Source: Puniceicoccaceae bacterium
GTDB lineage: Bacteria > Verrucomicrobiota > Verrucomicrobiia > Opitutales > JAFGAQ01
NCBI GenBank assembly: GCA_028285755.1
Contig: JANQOQ010000008.1
Coordinates: 815,399 to 879,398, forward strand
Direction: 5' to 3'
Length of the DNA: 64,000 bases
The notes below the pieces were generated by a model, which was given only the letters and a program-made list of their open reading frames with translations, did no database searches and was not told where the DNA came from. Shown one piece after another: positions 36,743-45,726 of the stretch. The translations under genes were made by a program, and so were the position numbers. Each line of letters starts with the position of its first letter. The first letter of the stretch is position 1.

Positions 36743-37448
36743 CGGTTTCCTGGAGTTGAATCAGAAGATCCGGAAGCTCCTGAATCGATTTTAGTGCAAA
36801 AAAGCCCGGAGTATCTTCATCGGGAACTTCGGCCACTTCATGAACCCATGTAATTTCGTAGGGTATGTAGGCAGCGTTACCGCCAAGCTCGAGTATGGGC
36901 AATATATCCGAGCGCAGGGAATTACCTACCATCAAGATTTCTTCCGGGCACAGGCCCAGCTGGTTGAGGATTTTGCCATAACCTTTTGCACTCTTATCAC
37001 TGACAATGTGGATATTCTGAAAGTAATTACTTAAACCAGACCGTCTGATTTTGGCCTGCTGATCCCGCAGATCGCCCTTGGTAATCAATATTAATGGATA
37101 GATGCTCGCGACCCCTTCGATAACTTCCTTTACATCGTCCAGCAGAACCACATCTGCCTCCAGCATGGAACGCGTAATATCCAGTATTTTCTGGATTTCG
37201 CTGGCCGGTATCTGATGTTCGGTTAGGCTGAGTGCTGTTTCAATCATGGATAGAGTGAAGGCCTTGATACCGTATCCATATAACTCCAGATTACGCATTT
37301 CGGTGTCATGCAACGACTTTTCCACCCATGCTTTTTCGTGATATTTGGACATGAGCTGAAAATACTGGTCATGAGCGACAGAGAATAAGTGCTCATTGTG
37401 CCAGAGGGTGTCGTCTGCATCGAAAGCGATTAACCGAATCTTGCTCAT
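36732..37448 (-). CDS. HAD-superfamily hydrolase
   Basis: A 238-residue HAD phosphatase: motif I DADDTLW (residues 10-16, nucleophile Asp10), motif II ITKGD with Thr-Lys, motif III around Lys in SDKSAKGYGKIL, and motif IV VGNSLRSDILP with Asp (about 172-182). A cap domain sits after motif I (about 20-90), a C1-type helical cap. The substrate is unknown; phosphoglycolate-type or nucleotidase-type activity are possible. It is monocistronic on the minus strand. Confidence 0.88.
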   Translation of the reverse strand: MSKIRLIAFDADDTLWHNEHLFSVAHDQYFQLMSKYHEKAWVEKSLHDTEMRNLELYGYGIKAFTLSMIETALSLTEHQIPASEIQKILDITRSMLEADVVLLDDVKEVIEGVASIYPLILITKGDLRDQQAKIRRSGLSNYFQNIHIVSDKSAKGYGKILNQLGLCPEEILMVGNSLRSDILPILELGGNAAYIPYEITWVHEVAEVPDEDTPGFFALKSIQELPDLLIQLQETANS

Positions 37449-37516
37449 ACACGCGATATGTATTTTCTACAGCTGGGTGTCGATAGTGATTTTTAAAGAT
37501 TGTAAAAAAACGCCGA

Positions 37517-37576
37517 TAACAGATATGAAATCCTGTTACAACCTCTTAACATAAGCAAAGCGATTTTGCTTGTTAA
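37517..37576. promoter_or_regulatory. Two inverted repeats in the leader of the 1149-residue gene
   Basis: TAACAG (37517-37522) and CTGTTA (37533-37538) form a perfect 6-bp dyad spaced by 10 bp, a pattern usual for operators. Directly after, TTAACA..AGCAAA (from 37546) pairs with TTTGCTTGTTAA (to 37576) around a small loop with a 2-nt bulge. Both lie 68-127 bp upstream of the ATG at 37644, where the 195 bp gap holds no gene. Function unknown. Confidence 0.4.
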
Positions 37577-37643
37577 GGCTGGTGTTAATTGTTGGAAACA
37601 AATTTAATAACTATCTACTAAACGCCGAACTAACATCAAAACT

Positions 37644-40600
37644 ATGAATCAAGAAGAAATGGAATTGCGTCTGGGCTGGGAAAAAGAAAGCGATGCCCAG
37701 GAAGTTGTAGAATACATTAACCTGAAGTTAGCTGCATTAGGGCACCCGATCTTCGGGGATATGGACGACTTTAAGTTCCTGCGTATGAGCTCTTCGATTC
37801 TGGCGAACATGCGTGAAAAAAACCGCCTGCTGAGTGAGCACCTTCCGCCGGTAGATCGCCGTATACAGGACTTTCTGGACCGTCAACTGAGCGAAGTATT
37901 CGGTGACTCCGTGCCGCGCCTTCCAACCGGCACCTTTGTATTGGACAGGCATGGACTTGCACGTTGCATGTCGCTGCCGCCCGATCAGGATTACTTTGAG
38001 TCTGACATCGTAAAATCATACCGTGTAAAGCAGGGTATCCTGAATAACCCGAAGGCAGACCGCCGAACTACAAAAGGCTCCTTCCACGTTGCGGAAACCG
38101 GGTTTCCCATTCCTGCAGACAAGATTGCGGTGCCCTTGGTTACATTTGGTAAACTATACGAACTAGCGCTGCAACCACCCCCAGAAGTTAAGGAATTGCC
38201 GTTTACTGCCACGCAGGAAGACAAGGCACGCATCTTCGTTTCCCTGATGCTGAAACCCAAAGTCATACCCAATGTGGCAGGTTTCAGCAGTGAAATGCAC
38301 AACGAGATTCGTTTCTTTGCACCGGGAACCCTGATTTCAAACCTTGATTTCGTGGAATCCATTTTTGGCAACGCCGGAGACCCTTTCCTTCCTGAAAATG
38401 ACTCAGCGCTCGACCCTGAAGGTTGGACCGGTCATAGCGGTTGTATCATTCTGGCCCCTCAATTGACCAAGGCCAAAAAGAAGGACGTAGGTTTGCCACA
38501 CATCGATGATGCCACTGAGGTTCAAAAAGCGACCGGTATGTGCTGGGAGAGTGAGGATGAGCTCTACAATAATGGTACGCCTTTCAAGATTACATGTCGC
38601 GATAACTCGGGGGTTATGGTCACCTTGATCGCAGATAACTACTACGGTTACTGTAAAAAGGAGGTGAAGACACAGATCGGCTTCTCAGCCAACCTGCATG
38701 GGCTGGCCGAGGAAGAGCACGCGGGAGGTGCAGTTGCCTACGCTTCTTACGATTTGGGGGAGGATGTTCAATTTCCCAACCGCGATTTGGATACGGACCA
38801 CCGCTTTGAAGATACACTGGCAGCACTCGGTGACTCAGCGATTGTTCAGGAAGGTGGCTGGGCGATAGATCGCAACGATCCGAACATCATCTATTTGCCG
38901 CATGAAGTGCGCTTTGATCTGCCGAATGTGCAGATCAGCTGGCAATACGAAGGAGAAACCGTTTCCATTAAAATTGGACCCAATAAGACATACATCATGC
39001 CTTCAGGCTACAAAGTGCGTATGGAGCGCCCTACGGAAACCGCACGCTGGTCACTCGTGGGAACGGTTGCCGAAGGGGTATTCTGTCACAAACCTTGTAC
39101 CGTTTCGGGTGGAGGTAAGAGTGAAATATCTAAATCCATCCAGGACGCGATTCTTTACGGCTCATTCTTTATCGTGAATTTTCATCGCGATTTCGATCAG
39201 GTGGAGCAGATATTGGATGCCTCCTACGGAGGAAGATATGCGGATCCGGCTTTCAATCACGGTGAGAATTCCCGTGGTATTCTGGATCCAAAGCGCTCGC
39301 TTGGCTCTGTTGTGAAGTTGCTAACTCCATCGGATGAATATACCGAGGAATACAACCGTTGGTTAAAGGGCATTCCCTCTCACGTGAAGGATTTGGTGTT
39401 CCTGATCAAGCGATACTATCGTGACGATTGGGGCGACAATTGGCGTGAGCGTTTCGCGGTGGATGATATTAATGGCAAGAATGGGCATGAGTTGAAGTAT
39501 CGCAATATGTATATCCAGAGTGGAGCGCTGCGAATCGGCTATAATGAGGATACGGGTTGGCGCACATTTGGTCTGCGCAAGGATTTCTATCCGGCTACTA
39601 AAATACAAACCGAGGATGATATTTCAGCATCTGTGGTCGTGCCTCTGGAGCGTATCGAAGGCAAGTTACCTGCGAATTCCACACGCCCTGCTTACAAGTT
39701 TATTAATAACTGTGAGTATCGTTTGTTTCAGCGCCCGGATGAAGCGATCCACCGCGGCTATGATAAAACCACCGAGCATGACTACGCGAAGGGAAATCTC
39801 TTCTTCTCGAATTATGAGCCTTTGACGCATGATCAGGCCAAAGAGCTGGTGCAGGATGCTATCCGCTTTAGCTACTACACCGAGCCGATGCAAAAGGTGA
39901 TCCGCGAGTATGTGGAAAACCCAACCACGGATTACATGATTTCCAGTGCTCACCCGCGCCTTGTAGATGGCATTCCCACGAAAAACCCGCGCTACTTGCA
40001 GAACCGTCCGGATCTTACGAAACCTGAGGTGCAATACGTTTCCGATATTGGCACTCATTTGCGCCGACGCATTCCCTTGAATGAGCCTTTGCCCGTGCCC
40101 GTGAAGGCCGTGCTTGCCGGCCGTCGCAATAATCCGCCCGATGAGGGAGTTCGAGCCCTTTGTGTCTATAATCCTATTCACTATCAAGAGCTCCCTGAGC
40201 TTTTCATGGATTTTATCGCGAGTTTGACGGGTAAGAGCCCATCCACGACCGGAGCAGGTTCTGAGGGAGCACTTACCAAGGGTCCATTTAACGCCCTTCC
40301 ACCGATTATTGACCTGAATAACGCACTGGTATCCTACATTCTGACAGGCACCGGTTGCTTCTCAAGTGCTGCAGGTTATGTAGGACCCAAGATGAAGGTC
40401 GACCATGATGTGTCACTGCTGGTCCCGGAAATCTGGTGCCGCATGCGTGACCATGAGCGCGATCCGCAATGGCTGATGGACAATGAATACATGAGTCAGT
40501 GCCAGGATTTTCAGCACAATGGTAATCTGGTGCTGGGAAGCCGTCTCGGTTGGCGTATCAATAACAAATTTGTTATCGAGATTTTGGGTAGAATTTTCTC

Positions 40601-41093
40601 AAATCCAACAACGGTATTCACAGAGTCCATGATCTTCCCTGAAAAGCAGGATATGGATATCTTTGTGGATGGCGTAAATAATATCGTGGAAGCGCAGAAA
40701 TGGGTTGCCCAATACTATTTCGATGATGGTAGCGTGGAGCTGGCATGTCCCCCGTTGAAAGCACTCTTGCACATTATGGTGAATGGTGAATACAATGGAC
40801 AATGGGTCACCAGTGAAGAGCTGCGCAATCAGTTTACATACGAAAGCATGATCAACAGTGATTGGTATGCGGAACGTCTCGATACTTATCAGCAGCTTGA
40901 AACCAAGCGTTTAGAGAAAATTAAGAACTACATCGAGCGCTATAAAACCAATCCTGCGAATATCGAGTTCTTTGGGGCTGATAATATTGAAGCGCGCATG
41001 AACTTTATTGAGAGCCGTCTGGGTCAAATCCAGTCGGACGGTTTTAAGGCGGCGTATCAAGGTTCCCTGGGAACCGACCCTGCGGTGTCCTGA
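37644..41093 (+). CDS. Large conserved protein of unknown function (1149 residues)
   Basis: I recognise this as a conserved, unnamed family of ~1150-residue cytoplasmic proteins found in Bacteroidetes and Verrucomicrobia, but not its function. No signal peptide or membrane segment. Visible features are an N-terminal helical part (1-110) with VLDRHGLARCMSLPPDQD, RTTKGSFHV at about 145, FFAPG..NLDFVESIFGNAGDP at about 230, a segment GFSANLHGLAEEEHAGGA, and a glycine-rich SGGGKSEISKS (Lys492) that looks like a phosphate-binding loop, preceded by CHKPC. The C-terminal 60 residues are coiled-coil-like. The gene has its own leader with two dyads and is monocistronic. Confidence 0.85.
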   Translation: MNQEEMELRLGWEKESDAQEVVEYINLKLAALGHPIFGDMDDFKFLRMSSSILANMREKNRLLSEHLPPVDRRIQDFLDRQLSEVFGDSVPRLPTGTFVLDRHGLARCMSLPPDQDYFESDIVKSYRVKQGILNNPKADRRTTKGSFHVAETGFPIPADKIAVPLVTFGKLYELALQPPPEVKELPFTATQEDKARIFVSLMLKPKVIPNVAGFSSEMHNEIRFFAPGTLISNLDFVESIFGNAGDPFLPENDSALDPEGWTGHSGCIILAPQLTKAKKKDVGLPHIDDATEVQKATGMCWESEDELYNNGTPFKITCRDNSGVMVTLIADNYYGYCKKEVKTQIGFSANLHGLAEEEHAGGAVAYASYDLGEDVQFPNRDLDTDHRFEDTLAALGDSAIVQEGGWAIDRNDPNIIYLPHEVRFDLPNVQISWQYEGETVSIKIGPNKTYIMPSGYKVRMERPTETARWSLVGTVAEGVFCHKPCTVSGGGKSEISKSIQDAILYGSFFIVNFHRDFDQVEQILDASYGGRYADPAFNHGENSRGILDPKRSLGSVVKLLTPSDEYTEEYNRWLKGIPSHVKDLVFLIKRYYRDDWGDNWRERFAVDDINGKNGHELKYRNMYIQSGALRIGYNEDTGWRTFGLRKDFYPATKIQTEDDISASVVVPLERIEGKLPANSTRPAYKFINNCEYRLFQRPDEAIHRGYDKTTEHDYAKGNLFFSNYEPLTHDQAKELVQDAIRFSYYTEPMQKVIREYVENPTTDYMISSAHPRLVDGIPTKNPRYLQNRPDLTKPEVQYVSDIGTHLRRRIPLNEPLPVPVKAVLAGRRNNPPDEGVRALCVYNPIHYQELPELFMDFIASLTGKSPSTTGAGSEGALTKGPFNALPPIIDLNNALVSYILTGTGCFSSAAGYVGPKMKVDHDVSLLVPEIWCRMRDHERDPQWLMDNEYMSQCQDFQHNGNLVLGSRLGWRINNKFVIEILGRIFSNPTTVFTESMIFPEKQDMDIFVDGVNNIVEAQKWVAQYYFDDGSVELACPPLKALLHIMVNGEYNGQWVTSEELRNQFTYESMINSDWYAERLDTYQQLETKRLEKIKNYIERYKTNPANIEFFGADNIEARMNFIESRLGQIQSDGFKAAYQGSLGTDPAVS

Positions 41094-41110
41094 TTTTTTT
41101 AACTAGAGCG

Positions 41111-41545
41111 CTATTCCATCAAATGGGGGTAGCGCTCAAACAAAATCGCCGGAATCTGACCCAGGCACAGGAAGATAATCGTCCCTTCGAGCCCGGGGAC
41201 TCCGAGTCGCCGCCCCTCTGAGGCTGCGACGGAGGAGTCGATCATGATATTCGCGATCAGCAGAAAGACGAATACGAAGGAGAGGATGAGAAAGCCGATC
41301 ATACCAACCTTCCATTGCTTCGCAGATTTCAGTTTAATCCAGGGAAACACCATCCAGATCGCGTAGAGCATTGTATAAAAAAAACTCAGATAATTGACCC
41401 AGGGGTAGAGCGCGGCATCTACTGCCAGGAGTTTATTGACCGCCCATACCAGCAGCAGTACGGCGACTGCATAAGCCGACATCCGTGCATACTTAATCAG
41501 TATGCGATTGTATTTACTGGTATCTGTAGAGTCGTAGGTTGTCAT
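41111..41545 (-). CDS. Small four-TM membrane protein, unknown function
   Basis: A 144-residue protein with four hydrophobic segments (about 20-38, 45-65, 78-102, 120-140) and short charged loops. I recognise no family motif. It is last in the minus-strand SCO operon, and its ATG overlaps the stop of the upstream lipoprotein gene (ATGA), so it is translated with the copper/oxidase accessory genes. The ATG at 41543-41545 was chosen; the frame open to 41572 would add a leader inside the previous gene. Confidence 0.75.
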   Translation of the reverse strand: MTTYDSTDTSKYNRILIKYARMSAYAVAVLLLVWAVNKLLAVDAALYPWVNYLSFFYTMLYAIWMVFPWIKLKSAKQWKVGMIGFLILSFVFVFLLIANIMIDSSVAASEGRRLGVPGLEGTIIFLCLGQIPAILFERYPHLME

Positions 41546-41961
41546 GGCTGAATGGGATTTACGATAATCCACGCATCTTCTTTTTTGCCAACCAGCAAAT
41601 TCAGCTCCTGCGAGATTTCGGTATCATAGCGCACATACATTATCCAGAGCGGCTGCAGGTTTGGCTTAAAGGTTGCGGGAAAATAAATGGGGTCATGTTG
41701 CTCAGGGATGTATTCCTGAAATGCAACGTCCAGGATAGGGATGTCCTGCTCGTAGTAATAAGCCTGCAGAATGCTCTGTCGCATTTCAGCACTTACATTA
41801 TCCCAGTAGTAGAGTTCGAATAGTGCCGAGGTGTTTTGCGCGTTGTGCTGCTTTTTGAAGGTTTTTCCAAAATCAATGAGCCCATCGGGTAATTCCACCC
41901 GTTGACAGCCGATCGTGATTAAGAGGAGTGCAAGCAGCCAGGCGTTAGATAACCTCAACAT
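41542..41961 (-). CDS. Putative lipoprotein, unknown function
   Basis: A 139-residue protein with a lipoprotein signal peptide ending ITIGC (lipobox; Cys about residue 19), so probably membrane-anchored in the periplasm. The mature part contains aromatic and acidic residues such as LYYWDN and AYYYEQD. No family recognised. The start overlaps the end of the upstream His-rich gene by 17 bp and its stop overlaps the next start; part of the SCO operon. Confidence 0.75.
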   Translation of the reverse strand: MLRLSNAWLLALLLITIGCQRVELPDGLIDFGKTFKKQHNAQNTSALFELYYWDNVSAEMRQSILQAYYYEQDIPILDVAFQEYIPEQHDPIYFPATFKPNLQPLWIMYVRYDTEISQELNLLVGKKEDAWIIVNPIQP

Positions 41962-42814
41962 CGCGCGGAATGTAATGCATTTGCCCATCAATCATGATTT
42001 GCGCCCACAATTTATAGGTACCTGGCTCATTGGTGAAAAAGGTGAAATCCACTTGAGCGGTATTATCCACGAGGGTTGCTTCATCCTCAATCGGGTGAAT
42101 GTGAGCAAATCCTATTCGCCCCGGTAGAAAAGCGACGACATGTGCGTAGGCATCCATCACCTTTTCCAGATTAACCGCATTGCCTCCCTTATCGACGACT
42201 TGGACGGAGAAATCATTCCAGCGTTTCTTGCGGACGGTTTCGGCATCAAAATTCCAGACTACATCAATGGAATCCGGTAGGGTGCTTTGCAGGATTTCCG
42301 GTTTTTCAACATTTTCCGCGACCAATGCTCCAGTAGTGATGGCCTGTGAGCGGGTTTTGATCGGCACGCACTCCACGTAGATTTCATAATTACCGGGCAA
42401 CCGCGGTTGAAAGCTGAATGTCCATTCCCCGGTGGGCCCGAGCGGGGTGGGGTGCAGGTGATGATAATCCTGATAGGACTCGTGGATGAGCATCATGTGA
42501 ATTCTTTCGGTATGGGTAATGGCCAGCTCGTGCGGCAGGATAAGCTCACCCTTAGGGCTCAATACCTGGACACTGCCTTCGATAATATCCGCTTGTTGAT
42601 CGTAGGCCATTGCCAACTGAGTGGGGAATCCCAATACCTCAAGGTCGAGAAATCCGGCCGGCCCATCTGCGCACATTTCAATACCGTCTTCGGTAACCTT
42701 CGTCACCTCATAATGAAGAAATTCACATTTGGCAGCCGGGATATTGCGCAGCCCAAAATAAACTCCCACAAAGAACAGGGAAATGAGTAAAACTGAAATG
42801 TTTGTGCGGTTCAT
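41945..42814 (-). CDS. Membrane-anchored His-rich periplasmic protein of the SCO operon
   Basis: The 289-residue protein has one N-terminal membrane segment (about 7-25), then beta-rich periplasmic sequence. His and Met residues occur in patterns fit for copper: MMLIHESYQDYHHLHP (about 106-121), VMDAYAHV with GFAHIHPIED (about 240-250), and GQMHYIP at the end. A YtkA- or FixH-like Ig-type fold is possible. It starts 3 bp after the SCO gene. I infer a role in copper delivery to cytochrome oxidase; this is not proved by a named family. Confidence 0.65.
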   Translation of the reverse strand: MNRTNISVLLISLFFVGVYFGLRNIPAAKCEFLHYEVTKVTEDGIEMCADGPAGFLDLEVLGFPTQLAMAYDQQADIIEGSVQVLSPKGELILPHELAITHTERIHMMLIHESYQDYHHLHPTPLGPTGEWTFSFQPRLPGNYEIYVECVPIKTRSQAITTGALVAENVEKPEILQSTLPDSIDVVWNFDAETVRKKRWNDFSVQVVDKGGNAVNLEKVMDAYAHVVAFLPGRIGFAHIHPIEDEATLVDNTAQVDFTFFTNEPGTYKLWAQIMIDGQMHYIPRDVEVI

Positions 42815-42817
42815 AGC

Positions 42818-43681
42818 TTATGATTGGGAGCGTAATACTCGGTTGACAAAATCCTTAGCGCTCCAGCGTGTGCCGTCCTTGCGCATAACGATTTTCCCGG
42901 TTTTATCAAAAAGCAGAGTTGTGACAGTATGATCTACGATGTTCTCACTTTCATACGCGATGACCCCAAACTGCTTGAGTACATCGATTATCACGTCTTT
43001 GGGACCTGTGAGATAGTCAAAGTTCTCGGGGTCAATTTCATAGGCATTGGCATATTGTCGCAGAATGCCCGGTGTGTCATAATTCGGATCAAAGGTAATA
43101 CTTGCAAAATGAATATTATCGACACCCTTTTCCGCGAGAGTCTGCTGCATTTCTTTCATTTTTTTGGTTTGCGCAGGGCACATTTCGGGCACCCGGCAAC
43201 GGGTAAAGATGAAATTCAGTATCAGCCATTCCCCCTGGTAGGTGCGGCTTTGCACGACCTTGCCGTGGTCGTTGAATAAGGCAAAATTGATCATGTAGTC
43301 ACCCTCTTTGCGAAACTGGCGGTTCTTGCGGGTAGCGGTGTCCTGCCGCAGCAGGCGATTGGCTGCAATCATCTGATTACCTTCGACTTCGTATATGGGC
43401 CAAATCTTGTCGACCCGCCAGTTGCCATTGCTTTCGTATACCCGGGCATTCACCCTTTGCCCCTCATAGCCGATTTCGATATCGCCTACCCCTGCAGTAG
43501 CAAGTAAGGGATTTGCATGCTCAAATGCTTCTTCAGAGTGGATATCGATGAGCTCCACTTTTTTGGTTTCAGCGTCAATGGAGTCGATGGTTGCACTGAT
43601 ATAATGCCGTTGAGTCTGCGCAAAGAGGTTGCTGAAAAATGCGGTTAGGGTCAGAAAAAAGGCGAGAAACAACTTATTCAT
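42818..43681 (-). CDS. SCO1/SenC-type copper chaperone for cytochrome c oxidase
   Basis: The 287-residue protein has a signal peptide (FFSNLFA), a ~115-residue N-terminal extension of unknown fold (part resembling the Cu-related repeat in photosystem/SCO-like proteins), and a thioredoxin-fold SCO domain (about 125-285): LNFIFTRCRVPEMCPA carries the two Cys spaced CX5C instead of the usual CX3C, ITFDPNYDTP, and the conserved copper His in VDHTVT. SCO delivers copper to the CuA site of subunit II. It lies divergent from ctaA and close to the whole oxidase operon. Confidence 0.88.
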   Translation of the reverse strand: MNKLFLAFFLTLTAFFSNLFAQTQRHYISATIDSIDAETKKVELIDIHSEEAFEHANPLLATAGVGDIEIGYEGQRVNARVYESNGNWRVDKIWPIYEVEGNQMIAANRLLRQDTATRKNRQFRKEGDYMINFALFNDHGKVVQSRTYQGEWLILNFIFTRCRVPEMCPAQTKKMKEMQQTLAEKGVDNIHFASITFDPNYDTPGILRQYANAYEIDPENFDYLTGPKDVIIDVLKQFGVIAYESENIVDHTVTTLLFDKTGKIVMRKDGTRWSAKDFVNRVLRSQS

Positions 43682-43792
43682 AGTAGTAAGATTACTGCAG
43701 ACTGCATCAATTAGCGATAATTTGACTGATTTTATTGATCTAATTTAAAAAATTTGGCAGCAATCAGTATAAGTATTCTTTAGAGGAGTCGT

Positions 43793-43846
43793 GTGTTTAT
43801 CAAGAAAAACCCGAATTTATTCTCGTTTGCTAATCTTAACTATTAG
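43793..43846 (+). other. 17-codon in-frame leader reading frame before ctaA
   Basis: A GAGGAG ribosome-binding sequence at 43783-43788 precedes GTG at 43793 (a second GTG is at 43791 in another frame). The frame reads MFIKKNPNLFSFANLNY and stops with TAG at 43844-43846, immediately before the TTG that starts ctaA in the same frame. It may be a leader peptide whose termination couples translation of ctaA. Confidence 0.35.
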
Positions 43847-44836
43847 TTGCTGTTGAACCCTAATTCTGAAATTCGTTACAATCGCTATTTATTTTGGTTG
43901 GGAGTATTCTCCCTTGTGTGGATGACTTTGCTGTTGTTTGCCGGAGGGGCGACGACCAGTATCCGCGCCGGCATGGCGTTTTTGGACTGGCCACTGTCGA
44001 ACGGCTCGCTGAATCCGGAGGGGTGGACTACCAAACCTGATCAGCTTGCAGAGCATTCGCATCGCTTGTTGGGTATGAAGATGGGACTGCTGAGCATCAT
44101 TATGGCAGTGCTTTGCCAGATTTACGATAGGCGCGGCTGGGTGCGAAAGCTGGCGTGGAGCATCGTGGGAGTAATCATCCTTCAGGGGGTGCTCGGGGGG
44201 CTCAGGGTGTTGCTCGATGAGCAAAACATCCAGGTAGAGGGTAATTGGATTGCCCAGGTGTTTCTGATCTTGCACGCGACCGGCGCTCAGGTTACACTCT
44301 GTATGTGGGTGACTTTGGTGATTGCACTCTCGCGGCAATGGATAGCGGGAGATCGTAGCTGGCTGGACGAAGTGGGGCCCGAAATGTTCCGCATCGGAGT
44401 GATTGTTATGATCACGCTCACAATTCAGCTGCTCTGGGGTGCGATGGTGCGTCACTTTCATGCAGCAACGATCTTTGCCAATAATTTTCCTTTTCTAACC
44501 GCAAATTTACAGGGGCTGTCCAGCATATTGCCGGACGACTGGAACCTGCAGGTATTCGTACATTTTATGCACCGGGCCTGGGCCTGGGTGGTCTTTGCGG
44601 CAATTGCCTGGTTTTATTATAAAATCTGGGCCAACAAGGCAGTTTGGGGCGTATTGGGAAAATGGATGATAGCCGGGAAGGTATTATTCTTTTTGCAAAT
44701 ACTGCTGGGGGCACTTGTGGTGTGGACCTTTCGCAATCCCCATGCCGCAACCGTGCATACACTCATTGGCGCCGCCATCATGGCAATTAACTGGTCATTG
44801 ACTTTTTGGTTAGGGCAGGGGAAAGCTAGAGCTTAA
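43847..44836 (+). CDS. ctaA: Heme A synthase (COX15/CtaA)
   Basis: The 329-residue eight-TM protein oxidises heme O to heme A. Heme-ligand His motifs are seen in EHSHRLLG (about 62-69), HATGAQVTLCMW (about 145-156), MHRAWAWVV (about 242-250) and HTLIGAAI (about 305-312). No ATG is in a fitting place; TTG at 43847 (or 43853) begins 12 residues before the first membrane segment, right after an in-frame TAG. Ends TAATG with ctaB, so they are translationally coupled. Confidence 0.93.
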   Translation: MLLNPNSEIRYNRYLFWLGVFSLVWMTLLLFAGGATTSIRAGMAFLDWPLSNGSLNPEGWTTKPDQLAEHSHRLLGMKMGLLSIIMAVLCQIYDRRGWVRKLAWSIVGVIILQGVLGGLRVLLDEQNIQVEGNWIAQVFLILHATGAQVTLCMWVTLVIALSRQWIAGDRSWLDEVGPEMFRIGVIVMITLTIQLLWGAMVRHFHAATIFANNFPFLTANLQGLSSILPDDWNLQVFVHFMHRAWAWVVFAAIAWFYYKIWANKAVWGVLGKWMIAGKVLFFLQILLGALVVWTFRNPHAATVHTLIGAAIMAINWSLTFWLGQGKARA

Positions 44837-45723
44837 TGGTTGAAGTTTCCAAATCTCCCATAGCATATTTGCGTGCGCTCATATCCCTTACCAAGCCAAG
44901 GCTGAGTTTCCTATCGGTATTGACGGGACTGGTTGGCTATGCAGTGGCTCCTGCACCATTCAGCTGGACGGTCGTGATTGGCCTATTTGTAGGTATGGGT
45001 ATGGCCGCAGGTTCTGCAGCAGCCTTAAACCAGTGGATGGAGCAAAAGCGGGATGCTATGATGGAGCGTACTCGGGAGCGACCGATACCCTCGGGTGAGG
45101 TCAGTTCGATTGCTGCACTCGTATTTGGCCTCTTGATCGGAATCGTTGGTTTGGGGATTTTATTGGCAACGACCCATTGGCTTGCCATGACCCTTACATT
45201 CCTGACATTGGTCACATACTTGGCAATCTACACCCCTTCCAAGAGCTTTACACCCTGGTGTACCGCCATTGGGACGATCCCTGGGGCACTGCCACCACTC
45301 ATTGGTTGGGCCGCTTCGGAAGGAACTTTATCGACGGAGGCCTGGCTGTTATTCATTGCCATGGTCGCCTGGCAGATACCCCATTTTATGGCATTGGCCT
45401 GGATGTACCGGGAAGACTACGCAAAAGCGGATATCCCGATGATATCGGTTGTCGATACCAGTGGAAACATTGCCGCGCAGCAATCCCTGCTATTCATCAT
45501 TGTATTGATCGCATCGATGGCCGCGCTCACATTTCTGGGCCTCGCCTCCATTTGGTTTTTGGCTTTCTCGCTCATTGTTGGAGGGGTTAAACTGATTTTG
45601 GGGCTGCGATTTTTAGTTAAGCGTGAAGATGAGCAGAGCTCTAAACAACTCTTTTTCTTTTCGCTGCTTTATCTACCCATTGTATTCGGGGGATTGGTAG
45701 CAGATGTGTTATGGATTTCTTAA
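44836..45723 (+). CDS. ctaB: Heme O synthase (protoheme IX farnesyltransferase)
   Basis: A 295-residue UbiA-type prenyltransferase with about nine membrane segments. The first Asp-rich motif is in NQWMEQKRDAMMERTRERP (about 54-72), and the second loop YREDYAKADIPM (about 193-204). It farnesylates heme B to heme O, the substrate of CtaA encoded just before it. The ATG overlaps the ctaA stop (TAATG). Confidence 0.95.
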   Translation: MVEVSKSPIAYLRALISLTKPRLSFLSVLTGLVGYAVAPAPFSWTVVIGLFVGMGMAAGSAAALNQWMEQKRDAMMERTRERPIPSGEVSSIAALVFGLLIGIVGLGILLATTHWLAMTLTFLTLVTYLAIYTPSKSFTPWCTAIGTIPGALPPLIGWAASEGTLSTEAWLLFIAMVAWQIPHFMALAWMYREDYAKADIPMISVVDTSGNIAAQQSLLFIIVLIASMAALTFLGLASIWFLAFSLIVGGVKLILGLRFLVKREDEQSSKQLFFFSLLYLPIVFGGLVADVLWIS

Positions 45724-45726
45724 GCG

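Noticed and set aside
39666-40187. Minus-strand open frame of 173 codons in the 1149-residue gene
   Set aside because: Antisense shadow without domain; plus-strand frame is continuous through it.
43889-44461. Minus-strand frame of 190 codons opposite ctaA, His- and Pro-rich
   Set aside because: Composition is the mirror of membrane-protein codons; ctaA motifs are clear on the plus strand.
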